The notes beneath the pieces are model-generated. The model was not told the DNA's origin. It made no database searches and saw only the letters and a program-made list of their open reading frames with translations. Both the position numbers and the translations under genes were made by a program. Shown here in pieces: positions 44,101-48,734 of a DNA stretch of 64,000 bases. This stretch comes from Mytilisepta virgata (Eukaryota > Mollusca > Bivalvia > Mytilida > Mytilidae), in the NCBI GenBank assembly GCA_028015205.1, contig CM051521.1:119978614-120042613 (forward strand). Reading direction: 5' to 3'. How positions within the stretch are numbered: the first letter of the stretch is position 1; every line of letters starts with the position of its first letter.

Positions 44101-46302
44101 GATCTTTGAATGATTGAATAACTGGTAGTTTTAATATGATTAGTCTTCCGTATGCTTTTCACTAAATCTCTGGAAAGCAAAAATCATTAAAATATTGAGC
44201 AATAAAATTGTACAAGCCTAAAAACTAAAGGCTAAAATCTGGAGGGATTTAAAACCTTCCTTTTAATAGATTTGCAAAATTTATCACCAGGAAATTTCAA
44301 AACATGCCAAAAAATCATGACTTGTCTAATAATGAATGGATGATACCCTTGAGAATTTACGTTATGTGAGAAAAATACCTGTTAATTTTTACTTTCATAA
44401 TAGTTGTCAGTATGAATGTTACTCTCATTGGGCCAATAAAGACTTTGTACACAAATATTTACCCTGAAAATTATTTTCATTGCACAATGATGGAAACATA
44501 CATCATATTACAGAATCTAGTACAGATGGACTAAAAAGGGCAAGTGAAGTTTGTGAAAATTCCAAGTTAAAAGAAGTGAATTCAGCAATGGATAGTAATA
44601 AAAGATTAAACAGAGGGAGAAGGATGGCTGAATTGCAAATTTCAGAAGATACCAATAGTCCTCCAATGTCACTGTCAGGTAAATCACAAATTTCAGAAGA
44701 TACCAATAGTCCTCCAATTTCACTGTCAGGTAAATCACAAATGTCAGAAGATACCGATAGTCCTCCAATGTCACTGTTAGGTAAATCACAAATGTCAGAA
44801 GATACAAGTAGTCCTCCAATGTCACTGTCAGGTAAATCACAAATGTCAGAAGATACCGATAGTCCTCCAATGTCACTGTTAGGTAAATCACAAATGTCAG
44901 AAGGTAAAAGTAGTCCTCCAATGTCACTGTCAGGTAAATCACAAATGTCAGAAGATACCGATAGTCCTCCAATGTCACTGTTAGGTAAATCACAAATGTC
45001 AGAAGATACAAGTAGTCCTCCAATGTCACTGTCAGGTAAATCACAAATGTCAGAAGATACCAGTAGTCATCCAATGTCAAAATCAGATAAATCACAAATG
45101 TCAGATGATTCCAGTAATCCTCAAATGTCACTGTCAGGTAAATTACAAATGTCAGAAGATACCAGTAGTCCTCCAATGTCACTGTCAGATAAACAACAAA
45201 GGTCAGAAGATACCAGTAGTCCTCCCAATATCAATGTAAGCTAAATCACAAATGTCAGAAGATACCAGTAGTCCTCCAATGTCACTGTCAAGTAAATCAC
45301 AAATGTCAGAAGATACCAGTAGACCTCCAGTGTCACTGTCAGGTAAATCACAAATGTCAGAAGATACCAGTAGACCTCCAATGTCACTGTCAAGTAAATC
45401 ACAAATGTCAGAAGATACCAGTAGACCTCCAGTGTCACTGTCAGGTAAATCACAAATTCAGAAGTTACTAGTAGTCCTTCAATGTCACTGTCAGGTAAAT
45501 CACAAATGTCAGAAGATGTCAGTAGTCCTCCAATGTCACTGTCAGGTACATCACAAATGTCAGAAGATACTAGTAGTCATTCAATGTCACTGTCGGGTAA
45601 ATCACAAATGTCAGAAGATGTCAGTAGTCCTCCAATGTCACTGTCAGGTAAATCACAAATGTTAGAAGATACTAGTATACCTTCATTGTCACTGTCAGGT
45701 AAATCACAAATGTCAAAAGATACCAGTAGACCTTCAATGTCACTGTCAGGTAAATCACAAATGTCAGAAGATACTAGTATTCCTTGAATGTCACTGTCAT
45801 GTAAATCTCCAATGAAATCTTGGAACTTACACTTTCACATAACACATGCATAATGTAGTGTTTAGAAATCTCAAATTTACTGACATTTTAAACACATAAT
45901 ATATCATTTTTCATAGTTTGAGTAAATTGGTAAATTTCATGTTTGCTTGTCCTTTTCATATCTATTTTTTCTTTAAAATGTAGAGGGCAGATGATTAAAA
46001 TTAATTCTATAAACCTTTCTACAGGAGAAACATAAAAGATAACTTTGATTCTCAATAGAAACCTTTTATCTCTTTCTCTGGTAGATTCCAGTAAGACATT
46101 GACACCACCTTCATCAAAAGACACAGATGATGACAGAATAAGAGAAGAGTCAGTATGTATGGACACTAATCAACACATCACACAAAGACAGAATATCTGT
46201 ACAAAACACAGGAGGAAAAGGAGAAAAATAGATGCCTCTCTATTAGAAGTAAACAACAGCAGTGATGATGATGAAGACTTACCTAATATATTTGATACAT
46301 GA
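881..46302 (+). CDS. ZGRF1: ZGRF1-like GRF zinc-finger SF1 DNA helicase (whole gene, ~29 exons, 5' end outside window)
   Basis: Exons read by GT/AG sites and phase: 881-1102, 2062-4903, 5233-5366, 5651-5726, 6629-6738, 8982-9069, 19295-20637, 21107-21245, 21655-21747, 22255-22397, 23168-23353, 24768-24864, 26980-27126, 27675-27789, 30196-30280, 30799-30916, 32500-32659, 33843-33920, 37299-37385, 37763-37811, 39459-39536, 39781-39882, 41056-41139, 41471-41599, 41812-42023, 42824-42946, 43271-43380, 44514 to a donor in the repeat tail, 46085-46302. All phases agree, giving about 2,510 codons from 881. Domain order is DUF2439, disordered linker, GRF finger, UPF1-like helicase, as in vertebrate ZGRF1. 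In that family the enzyme unwinds 5'-3' and promotes RAD51-dependent repair of replication-blocking lesions in the nucleus. The start codon lies left of the window. No canonical AATAAA was seen just after 46302. Identity is firm; exons 5651-5726 and 44514 onward have uncertain ends. Confidence 0.93.
1240..1960 (+). repeat. Degenerate ~140-bp tandem repeat in an intron
   Basis: About five diverged copies of a unit containing tttgcatttaggtcca, tttctcagaaa, gatatatcaatgatatt, acaactgcaatcat and a motif like gacctacatttaatgcat. Copies differ by many substitutions and indels. The repeat fills most of the intron 1103-2061. No coding potential was seen. Confidence 0.7.
2062..4903 (+). CDS. ZGRF1: ZGRF1 giant exon encoding a ~947-residue disordered linker
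   Basis: Acceptor tttttctacag ends at 2061. The donor CAG|GTAAAA at 4904 leaves phase 1. The frame is open for the whole 2.8 kb. It begins GFVPPRIIRQP, continuing the conserved DUF2439 tail. The rest is rich in Asn, Asp, Ser, Gln and Glu with no folded domain or long hydrophobic stretch. A large poorly conserved linker exon at this place is also a feature of vertebrate ZGRF1. Scattered short SP and TP motifs could be phosphosites, which is inference only. Similar low-complexity composition reappears in the exon at 19295. Confidence 0.92.
5233..9069 (+). CDS. ZGRF1: ZGRF1 linker exons (four small exons)
   Basis: Four exons: 5233-5366 (phase 1 in, 0 out, starts ALQHPDDLFIGKSQ), 5651-5726, 6629-6738 (EICSNTEEENFYIDFSS to SDYK) and 8982-9069 (LYTGTSPAQFVPNTPELFKS, ends phase 1). 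The second has two possible donors. GTAAGA at 5705 is a strong site but gives phase 0. GTGGGG at 5727 gives the phase 1 that the exon at 6629 needs, since phase 0 entry there meets a TAG. The exon at 8982 joins exactly to TCT-GAT-GAT at 19295. All belong to the weakly conserved linker. Confidence 0.75.
5934..6190 (-). mobile_element. tRNA-derived SINE, copy 1, with 13-bp target duplication
   Basis: Reverse-oriented copy with a (gttt)n tail at its left end and ggggcctcgg head at 6190. The head has pol III A-box (ggccgagtgg-like) and B-box (gttcgaat) motifs of Leu/Ser-type tRNAs. The body contains the conserved stretch cacatttggctattt. It is flanked by perfect copies of tacaccggtttgt at 5921-5933 and 6191-6203, so it moved by target-primed retrotransposition, relatively recently. 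Confidence 0.9.
7329..7592 (+). mobile_element. tRNA-derived SINE, copy 2
   Basis: Same family as the copy at 5934 but on the forward strand: ggggcctcggtgac head, tRNA-like promoter, body ending aaccccaactaaacaaac. The flanks tcattaggctg (7318-7328) and tcatttaggctg (7593-7604) form a target duplication differing by one base. It lies in the ZGRF1 intron 6739-8981. The A box carries mutations (gaccaaatgg), so it is older. Confidence 0.85.
8333..8726. mobile_element. Foldback (MITE-like) element, ~395 bp
   Basis: Left arm 8333-8480 and right arm 8580-8726 are inverted copies. For example, cacaccgtacaaccggctat with cattgcagc on the left matches the complement of gctgcaatgat and agcgggttgtacagtgtg on the right. 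No coding capacity. The exact ends and target duplication could not be fixed by eye. Confidence 0.7.
9868..10490 (+). repeat. Diverged tandem repeats in the long ZGRF1 intron
   Basis: 9868-10030 is one copy of a ~160-bp unit that recurs at 13546-13960, marked by gcatgacc, gtacagattttgtacc and aatttttggtcgt. From about 10164 a different unit of about 159 bp occurs twice and starts a third time. It is marked by aggtttcagaatttgag, ggtacatta and caactcctctca. Nothing coding is visible in either. Confidence 0.6.
10548..11437. mobile_element. TIR element of ~890 bp with TA target site (Tc1/mariner-like, non-autonomous)
   Basis: Ends are CTGTGGATTCATT at the left and AATGAATCCACAG at the right, each bordered by TA. 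The arms extend further: accaattttcgtggtt and accacgaattt at the left match ccacgaaaattggtat and atccacgaattt at the right. I know this end motif as a widespread bivalve repeat. The centre is AT-rich and has no transposase frame. Assignment to Tc1/mariner rests only on the TA flanks. Confidence 0.65.
11617..12805 (+). mobile_element. Bivalve interspersed repeat with internal ~146-bp tandem units
   Basis: Opens with agctcacctggcctaaaagg and catcacttggcgtc, then units with cttcttgtctgaaaccactt and caagatggccgccag, then three ~146-bp units with tttggtgtatggaaggattg and gaccttgacctcattttc. It closes with aggtgagacatttttgtgtg and tccactcttgtt. Related material recurs at 17429, 22440, 23940 and 31376. 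The mechanism is unknown; it looks like a non-autonomous DNA element. Confidence 0.7.
12806..13500 (+). repeat. 263-bp tandem repeat, ~2.6 copies
   Basis: The string atggatgtaaaaaatatgtg occurs at 12977 and 13240, and the sequence between repeats almost identically. A third copy breaks off near 13500. Each 263-bp unit itself holds two diverged halves marked by atttcctgaaag and acttagcaac, so the array grew in two steps. No gene. Confidence 0.8.
13546..13960 (+). repeat. ~160-bp tandem repeat, ~2.5 copies
   Basis: Units are marked by gatatgaagcatgacc, atgatgagttgta, attttgtacct and ggaatttttggtcgtaaaat. The same unit appears once at 9868-10030. Not coding. Confidence 0.6.
14076..14340 (+). 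mobile_element. tRNA-derived SINE, copy 3, with 13-bp target duplication
   Basis: Full-length forward copy: head ggggcctcggtggccgag with an intact A box, B box in gttcgaatctcacc, tail aaacaataaacaa. Perfect direct repeats acagatttattga flank it at 14063-14075 and 14341-14353. This is the best-preserved copy in the window and the closest to the family consensus. Confidence 0.93.
14550..14555 (-). terminator. Polyadenylation signal of the B-box gene
   Basis: AATAAA on the minus strand about 112 bases past the stop codon at 14667, a normal distance for a short 3' UTR. No downstream GU-rich element was checked. Confidence 0.5.
14667..16316 (-). CDS. Double B-box, coiled-coil, beta-propeller-like protein (TRIM-like, no RING seen)
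   Basis: One open frame of 549 codons inside a ZGRF1 intron, on the opposite strand. Residues 1-45 form a B-box-like zinc site (CQFC, CVQC, CDEC, then His). Residues 55-105 form a second (CGHDL, CNDC, CASC, HQNH). Residues 105-240 look like a coiled coil. Residues 270-549 resemble an NHL-type propeller with repeats such as GLLTTKEGFIIVADRDSNAI. No RING is present, so ubiquitin-ligase activity cannot be claimed. The frame has no ATG near its start. It opens after TAA at 16328-16326, and the first clear Met lies near residue 82, past the first B-box. Either an upstream exon joins at ctgttag|TGTGTC or the start is lost. AATAAA occurs (complement) at 14550-14555. Related intronless genes are expanded in bivalves. 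Confidence 0.82.
   Translation of the reverse strand: MCQFCEISDQLKWKCVQCDLILCDECKVKIHTKIKKSDKHDIVKLKDFTSVNTTEKVCGHDLKDIQCTLHTTDYCIIYCNDCKMLLCASCLLESHQNHSLAKIDESYHQKLSELKSLGIKINDQLPALSESEDKFQKEISEGLVQYNDIKSIILQRESKLKDEVEKQTKALLSDLDKLWKPQEETLSREICEIKEHTQCLTNRKDQIQKVIMSGSARSIFASNETKKDLFLKPLKDIKVKKIVFEQRVVLDDYLSLGSLVQSPKVTVTKSYESDVTCIYKIKQLKDGITIISSLDDDTLYTMELNNSQYNTKVFLKNTDVIDMTVTNNGRLIFSVFSNSEVKSVTTFKQDCEQKTFISTEPFHPRGIHANNKNIFIGFKEKGNIFPLTESSRRGIMVYNYQCHHMRTIEYNTDNGRLFSLPDAITTNINNDICVIDCTSYDWHGRLVVLCSWGNPKWTYNGHPSINSEKQFTPTGLLTTKEGFIIVADRDSNAIYVLSINGTLLTSLNKENGIECPYCVNIDNDEKLQIGCDISNTTNTVAKLHVAEFD
16330..17428. other. AT-rich intron stretch, no feature seen
   Basis: Intron sequence of ZGRF1, upstream of the B-box gene on its strand. 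It would hold that gene's promoter or first exon. I see no convincing open frame, TATA box or repeat family here. Confidence 0.5.
17429..19078 (+). mobile_element. Bivalve repeat with short inverted ends and ten ~156-bp internal units
   Basis: The left end is agctcacctgtcctaaaagg and the right end caggtgagctgagcgat followed by gagcctcttgtat, so agctcacctg and caggtgagct are inverted. Ten units have marker gaaggtcctttacaaag at about 17571, 17727, 17883, 18040, 18195, 18355, 18509, 18662, 18818 and 18974. Each also carries aaacaaaatggccgccat and gattggtcgaaatttaaa. Minus-strand frames across the units are repeat artefacts. No transposase. Confidence 0.8.
19295..20637 (+). CDS. ZGRF1: ZGRF1 second large linker exon
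   Basis: Acceptor ttttcttttag ends at 19294; the first bases complete a Ser codon with the T left by the exon at 8982. Donor AAG|GTATGT at 20638, phase 0, about 448 codons. Content is acidic and Asn/Ser-rich (for example DEYSGEEIPEDILSD, FDDEEDDFLTFD). It ends in a more structured FKCPVPQLTSYILKGTK, close to where conservation resumes. No catalytic motif. Confidence 0.9.
21107..21747 (+). CDS. ZGRF1: ZGRF1 exons just before the GRF finger
   Basis: Exons 21107-21245 (phase 0 to 1) and 21655-21747 (phase 1 to 1). They encode EIPAVFSSLSNYKQVFTAAL and then EHLNIILFDLGVKYHHALSK. This is the conserved helical block that in vertebrate ZGRF1 directly precedes the zinc finger, with near-identical residues in YKQVFTAAL and EHLNI-LF. 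Function of the block is not known to me. Confidence 0.92.
21948..21965. repeat. Poly-C tract
   Basis: Run of about 15 to 18 C, preceded by ttttatgtc. A similar poly-G run sits at 48963-48977. Length in the assembly is likely unreliable. Confidence 0.9.
22255..23353 (+). CDS. ZGRF1: ZGRF1 GRF-type zinc finger (two exons)
   Basis: Exon 22255-22397 reads PVCKCGAPSKMVQVKKSGPN then QNRFFYACNATRNSQCK. Exon 23168-23353 continues FFQWADD. This is the complete zf-GRF pattern: C-x-C-G, a central aromatic-Cys (FFYAC), a last Cys (QCKFFQW) and the FFQWAD signature. In TOP3A, NEIL3 and APE2 this finger binds single-stranded DNA, so the same is inferred here. The second exon goes on to RFYCDCAFLKKSTENIMNHF, a further Cys-containing stretch. 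Phases 1-0-0 fit their neighbours. Confidence 0.93.
22440..22880 (+). mobile_element. Bivalve interspersed repeat fragment with two tandem units
   Basis: Starts near gttgcggaagacgagacatagcgatc, then two ~180-bp units marked by aaccatcctggatttttacc and ttgacagaagctt. Ends with aacaggtgagacactgggatc, which resembles the close of the copies at 11617 and 31376. Intronic. Confidence 0.6.
23940..24712 (+). mobile_element. Diverged bivalve interspersed repeat
   Basis: Three or four ~150-bp units marked by gaccttgacctcaatttcat, gtccatttctcagcaact and tacctagacctaccat. Closes with cagacgagacatttagtg and ttgactcttgtta, the same closing motif as at 12770 and 32098. Intronic in ZGRF1. Confidence 0.65.
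24768..27126 (+). CDS. ZGRF1: ZGRF1 exons between GRF finger and helicase core
   Basis: Exon 24768-24864 encodes KKLYIQLSRKDNSSLYSK; exon 26980-27126 encodes DDLWIISKHLDFRPSATI and then EVEIEPIASFSPSNW. These track the vertebrate segments LYLQLSRKENSS, DDLWVVSKTLDF and NEIEILPL...FPSNW. Entry and exit phases are 0-1 and 1-1. The intron 24865-26979 shows no clear gene or named repeat to me. Confidence 0.92.
27675..30916 (+). CDS. ZGRF1: ZGRF1 exons leading to helicase motif Q/I
   Basis: Exons 27675-27789 (phase 1 to 2), 30196-30280 (2 to 0) and 30799-30916 (0 to 1). The last encodes YKLNEDQSTALLKVARMF and ends at LLIHG, the start of Walker A. LNEDQSTAL is the Q-motif-like segment (vertebrate LNKDQATAL). 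Introns here carry a Penelope-like relic and, after 30916, a SINE. Confidence 0.9.
29390..29985 (-). pseudogene. Degraded Penelope-like element reverse transcriptase
   Basis: Minus-strand pieces read PDMIKYIKTHFLT, then (shifted frame) RRPNLYVTSDIILRLTEL and FHFNGDYFSQTGGVVMVTKM, a stop, then NIAYIFVGYLEEM and KRYIDDVFGVSEDSFIDFF. Order and motifs (Q-TxG-xxM, NIA-FVGYLE, RYIDD) match the fingers-palm part of Penelope-like RT. A tail with KPTYMTYSSCHQKSCKHAIP follows after further stops. At least one frameshift and several stops mean it is dead. No GIY-YIG nuclease could be recognised. Confidence 0.7.
30962..31188 (+). mobile_element. tRNA-derived SINE, copy 4, 3'-truncated
   Basis: Head ggggcctcggtggccgag and tRNA-like promoter as in the copy at 14076. 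It stops after gaaatagccaaatg, about 40 bases short of the normal tail, and no target duplication is evident. Intronic in ZGRF1. Confidence 0.85.
31376..32130 (+). mobile_element. Bivalve interspersed repeat with (CGG)n
   Basis: Starts gtagagtctgcgattttagt and cgcagaaagctcgacatagg, then cggcggcggcggcggcggcg at 31425-31444. Two ~146-bp units follow, marked by tttggtgtatggaaggattg (the unit seen at 12300). Closes with gcgagacatttttgtgtgtc. A short fragment of the same head (tcgcctgcgaaacgcatggt) lies at 48366. Confidence 0.7.
32500..33920 (+). CDS. ZGRF1: ZGRF1 helicase motifs I (Walker A) and Ia
   Basis: Exon 32500-32659 supplies GVFGAGKSFLL (motif I, GxxGxGKS, with the catalytic Lys), the hydrophobic VVVLFLVWLFE and the motif Ia string ASTTNVAVDRIL. 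Exon 33843-33920 supplies LALGFEDFVRVGSVKKISKP. These bind the ATP phosphates and single-stranded DNA in UPF1-like SF1 helicases. Phases 1-2-2. The donor at 33921 opens the intron that contains the 3-kb satellite. Confidence 0.95.
34007..36990. repeat. 38-bp satellite array, ~78 units, with 950-bp higher-order repeat
   Basis: Unit core is cacacacctatcaatatgac plus tgaattatactctattcc, exactly 38 bp through most of the array. Two variants (tattcctacac and tattgccacac) often alternate, giving a 76-bp rhythm. The rare variant gactgtattatac occurs at about 34195, 34727 and 35677: gaps of 532 (14 units) and 950 bp (25 units). The right end has 41-bp units (tattattcccacac, tataactgaa). Neither strand is open for long. 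It fills the intron 33921-37298. Confidence 0.97.
37299..39882 (+). CDS. ZGRF1: ZGRF1 helicase exons through motif II (Walker B)
   Basis: Exons 37299-37385 (SVHATGSDSQELKDLQMMLR to AAEK), 37763-37811 (SVRQSIEKHKLGENRK), 39459-39536 (KVRVVGVTCASCSSPSL) and 39781-39882 (VVLLDECSQMTEPASMLP, ending LVGDPK). DECSQ is the DExxQ Walker B motif: Asp and Glu coordinate Mg and activate water. Phases 2-2, 2-0, 0-0, 0-0. The donor of the first exon is copied in a 58-bp duplication just downstream. Confidence 0.95.
37351..37466 (+). repeat. ZGRF1: 58-bp tandem duplication of an exon end and donor
   Basis: 37351-37408 (last 35 bases of the exon plus 23 of the intron) is repeated at 37409-37466 with few changes. 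The second copy reads aaaacattaag in place of aaaacagtaag, so its GT donor is lost and it is an intronic fossil. Confidence 0.92.
37990..38127 (+). mobile_element. 3' tail of a LINE/SINE ending in (TTA)n
   Basis: tgtttgagggcctcaatgaa, then gagttaccctctttaaataa and agaattta lead into about ten TTA/ATT triplets. An AATAAAG followed by a simple-repeat tail is typical of CR1/L2-type 3' ends. No coding part remains. Confidence 0.55.
38405..38970 (+). mobile_element. Bivalve repeat with 174-bp tandem units
   Basis: Opens tatacgcctatcatagacgg and cgtccgtcgatccatccatc, then a 174-bp unit starting gttatgggacttaggttgtc at about 38601, 38775 and (partial) 38946. The open frame across it is a repeat artefact. 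Confidence 0.7.
41056..43380 (+). CDS. ZGRF1: ZGRF1 helicase motifs III to VI
   Basis: Exons 41056-41139 (QLDPTIQGSESSTDQGLEQT), 41471-41599 (motif IV region QYRCHPKIS), 41812-42023 (LPALCFYDV, IGVISLYKSQMYKI), 42824-42946 (motif V VSTVDAFQGGEKDVIILSC) and 43271-43380 (motif VI VALTRAKHHLLIVGN). All are near-identical to UPF1-like helicases. The donor GTCAGT at 41600 was chosen over GTAATG at 41592 because it keeps the spacing to LP-LCFY. Motif III reads GDPKQLDP where the family normally has QLPP. Phases chain without a break. Confidence 0.95.
43630..44005 (+). mobile_element. Bivalve repeat with (GTCT)n
   Basis: Starts tacccactgcaaacatagtt and tggggagtatataggaatca, then seven gtct repeats at 43675-43702, then diverged sequence to gctgcagggggtattaatcc. 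Intronic, no frame. Confidence 0.6.
44514..45235 (+). CDS. ZGRF1: ZGRF1 C-terminal exon with 17-residue repeats
   Basis: Acceptor catattacag ends at 44513. The G left by the previous exon plus AA gives Glu (ESSTDGLKRASEVCENS). From about 44639 the exon becomes twelve 17-residue units, consensus MSEDTSSPPMSLSGKSQ. Most units contain CTG-TCA-G|GTAAAT, a phase-1 donor that would join in frame to the last exon at 46085 (G + AT = Asp). The first such donor ends the exon at 44678. A one-base insertion near 45226 shifts frame and leads to GTAAGC at 45236 and TAA at 45242. Which donor is used cannot be told from sequence. Confidence 0.75.
44639..45790 (+). repeat. 51-bp coding minisatellite, ~23 units
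   Basis: Period exactly 51 bp (17 codons): tcaggtaaatcacaaatg then tcagaagataccagtagtcc. Twelve units are in frame to about 45225. After a 1-base insertion about four more follow, then a 1-base loss near 45459 (cacaaattcag for cacaaatgtcag) and six or seven more to 45787. The minus-strand frame through it (hydrophobic YLLTFVIYLTV repeats) is a mirror artefact. Repeat number is probably polymorphic. Confidence 0.95.
46085..46302 (+). CDS. ZGRF1: ZGRF1 last exon
   Basis: Acceptor ctttctctggtag ends at 46084, entry phase 1, 72 codons including TGA at 46300. It reads DSSKTLTPPSSKD, a basic cluster KHRRKRRKID that fits a nuclear localisation signal, and an acidic end SSDDDEDLPNIFDT. The vertebrate protein also ends in a lysine-rich tail, but the sequences do not align. 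The join is supported by phase and by the lack of another open terminal exon. Confidence 0.75.
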
Positions 46303-46603
46303 TACTGTTATGTAGTTATTTATTTCTTGTGCCAAAATTGTTTAGTGTTAAATTTGTACTAAACTACACTATTGTCTGAGTGCTCTCCTCTGAAGGGTTT
46401 TGAATATTTTATCTTATGTTTGATCAAGTTGTTGTCATTGTATTTACCAACAAATTTATATATAAAAACATGTGTATTGGATACATTGTAAGAACAAATA
46501 TAAAAATTTTTATATTTTATATGGGCTCATTTTCTGCTGATCGGTCATCATCCTATAGTAGTGGACATCCTGTAGCGGCGGCCTGTCTGCTGCACATTTT
46601 GAG

Positions 46604-47335
46604 GAATGTAGGACGTTCGGCTAACGGACATTTCGGCCTAGGACATTTCGGACTAGGACAGTTCGGACAAGGACATTTCAGACAACGGACGTTTCGGCCA
46701 AATTTTATATTTTCAAATAATAATCTAAATATCTATTAACAAAATTAGTAATATTAATGTGATGCAATTATATTTCACTTTTTTTTTATTATTTTGATTA
46801 TTCTTTTAATTAAATTTTTTAACTTTTTAACTAAAACTGAAAAATAATATTTTAAATGTTGTGTGATTTTAATTATTATTTTTCAATCAACTTGATATTT
46901 AAAAATATAAATAGAGTAATGAATTAATTATTCTAACTAGAAATTTTCTCAAAACTGATAATTATTATTATTAATCAACAGCAGATTAAGGTAATTAATA
47001 TCAATTAATTAAATGGCCAAAAACAAAAGAGGCAAACATCAAAAGCAATCATAATCTTATATCTATTGTTTTTAACAATTTTGGCTGTTACTTTTATATT
47101 TTAAAACTTTACTGATATTTGTATGGCTTCTTTTGCCTAAACATACACAAGCTTAGCAAAAAGTGTCCTAGGTAACACTTCATAAAAAAATGTCCCAAAT
47201 GTCATAGGTATCACAATATACACTTTATAAAAAAAAAATGGCCCAAACGTCTGCCTTGAAAAAAAAAGTTGGCCGAAACGTTCATGTCCGAAATGTCATA
47301 GCCGAAATGTATGTTGGCCGAAACGTCCGCACATC
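46604..47335. mobile_element. 732-bp TIR element with 9-bp target duplication (Mutator-like, non-autonomous)
   Basis: Direct repeats cattttgag at 46595-46603 and 47336-47344 flank ends that are inverted: gaatgtaggacgttcggc at the left and gccgaaacgtccgcacatc at the right. Both subterminal regions carry short tandem units (ggacatttcgg about every 11-13 bp at 46628-46700; the complement at 47270-47330). The middle is very AT-rich with no transposase. A 9-bp duplication is characteristic of the Mutator superfamily. Confidence 0.8.
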
Positions 47336-47538
47336 CATTTTGAGTACTGGTGCTTTGTATAATTATTTAACACCACTATAAAAGGTATGACATGAATCTA
47401 TCAATCTATACTTGGAAGGTTAAGGTTACAGAATTAATTCAACTTTGGAGACAGTCGATTAATAAAATGTCTGCTTTCTATCTTAAGTAATGCTTCAAGG
47501 TGAATTACGATACTTATATGTTTCTTCGTGACCCCTAG

Positions 47539-47941
47539 TAGTCCGAGATTACTCTGACGTCTGACAGCCTTTTTTGTGATAAGCTGGGACCGTGGGACGT
47601 CAGAGAGCACTCCATATAGAAAACATGGAAATTGCCGACCCAGAATTAAGGCGGCAGTTTTTAGATTCGAAATCGTAATATATCCAATTATAAGTAGATA
47701 AATCATACATCAATCGATTCCTTATTCATTTTTCTCTCAGAATATGTACATTTTATTCACCAACAATCTCCCTGTACCACAACAATTTCCCTTCAACCCA
47801 CCATTTTCTTAATTTCACTTTCGCTTTGAACTAAGTCAGGGTCAGCAATTTCCATGTTTTCTATATGGAGTGTGCTCTGACATCCCACGGCCCCAGCATA
47901 TCACAAAAAAGGCCGTCAGACGTCAGAGCAATCTCGGACTA
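47539..47941. mobile_element. 403-bp foldback element with ~105-bp TIRs and 9-bp target duplication (Mutator-like)
   Basis: The left arm 47539-47643 starts tagtccgagatt and contains gacgtctgac and actccatatagaaaacatgg. The right arm 47837-47941 is its near-exact complement, ending aatctcggacta. gacccctag is repeated directly at 47530-47538 and 47942-47950. Loop of ~190 bp without a gene. Long TIRs plus a 9-bp duplication point to Mutator. Confidence 0.88.
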
Positions 47942-48734
47942 GACCCCTAGATAACAAAACTATTGTGAATTGGGTTCGAATCTTGGTAAATTTGTTCTTG
48001 GTCTTTTGCAATTTTGTTTTTCCACTTTGTCTAAAACTTTGTCCCACTGGCATGATTTTCCTACAGTGTTTTTTAATTGGATTTTATGCTTATTTTGCTT
48101 TGAAATAATTTAAACAAATGAGACTGTTTGCTGAAAGGACTTCATACTGTTTTAAAAAAATTTGTGTCAAATCCTTTTGCTCATATTAACAAATAGATAT
48201 TTTTTAATCTTAACCACCATCTGATTAGTACTTGTTAGATTAATGAAAGACATTGCTGATTAACTATCCATAAATTAATAAATCAAGCAATTTGTGTTGT
48301 GTAAGATATTACTCAGCGTAATTTCAGTTTCAGCAACTATTTCATTCTGTCAGGTGATCATTGTGTCGCCTGCGAAACGCATGGTCGACACATAGGGATC
48401 ATTGTGTCAGATGATCATTTTTAACATATGTATCAATTGAAAGTATAACTGAAATAAGAATTAAAAATGATACTGTCACTGAAGATGAAATGGAGAAATT
48501 TCAAAAATACTTGAAAAATATTATTATGGAAGCATACATGTGATAAAGTTTAAATCTCAGATCAGTATATTTGTAAATATTCATCAGGAGTTTAGGCCTG
48601 ACATCAGGATTCTATAGTAATTTAAAACTCTTCCTGTAAAAATCTAACTCAAGTTTTCACATTCTGATCAGGAGATTGAAAATTTTTATTAGGATGATCC
48701 TTGAAATATCAGGATATTTGACCCTCCACTCTAG

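Noticed and set aside
44517..45453. Minus-strand frames of 221 and 70 residues with hydrophobic YLLTFVIYLTV repeats, resembling a membrane protein
   Set aside because: They are the complement of the 51-bp coding minisatellite. The periodicity, not selection, keeps them open, and the plus frame links to ZGRF1 by splice phase.
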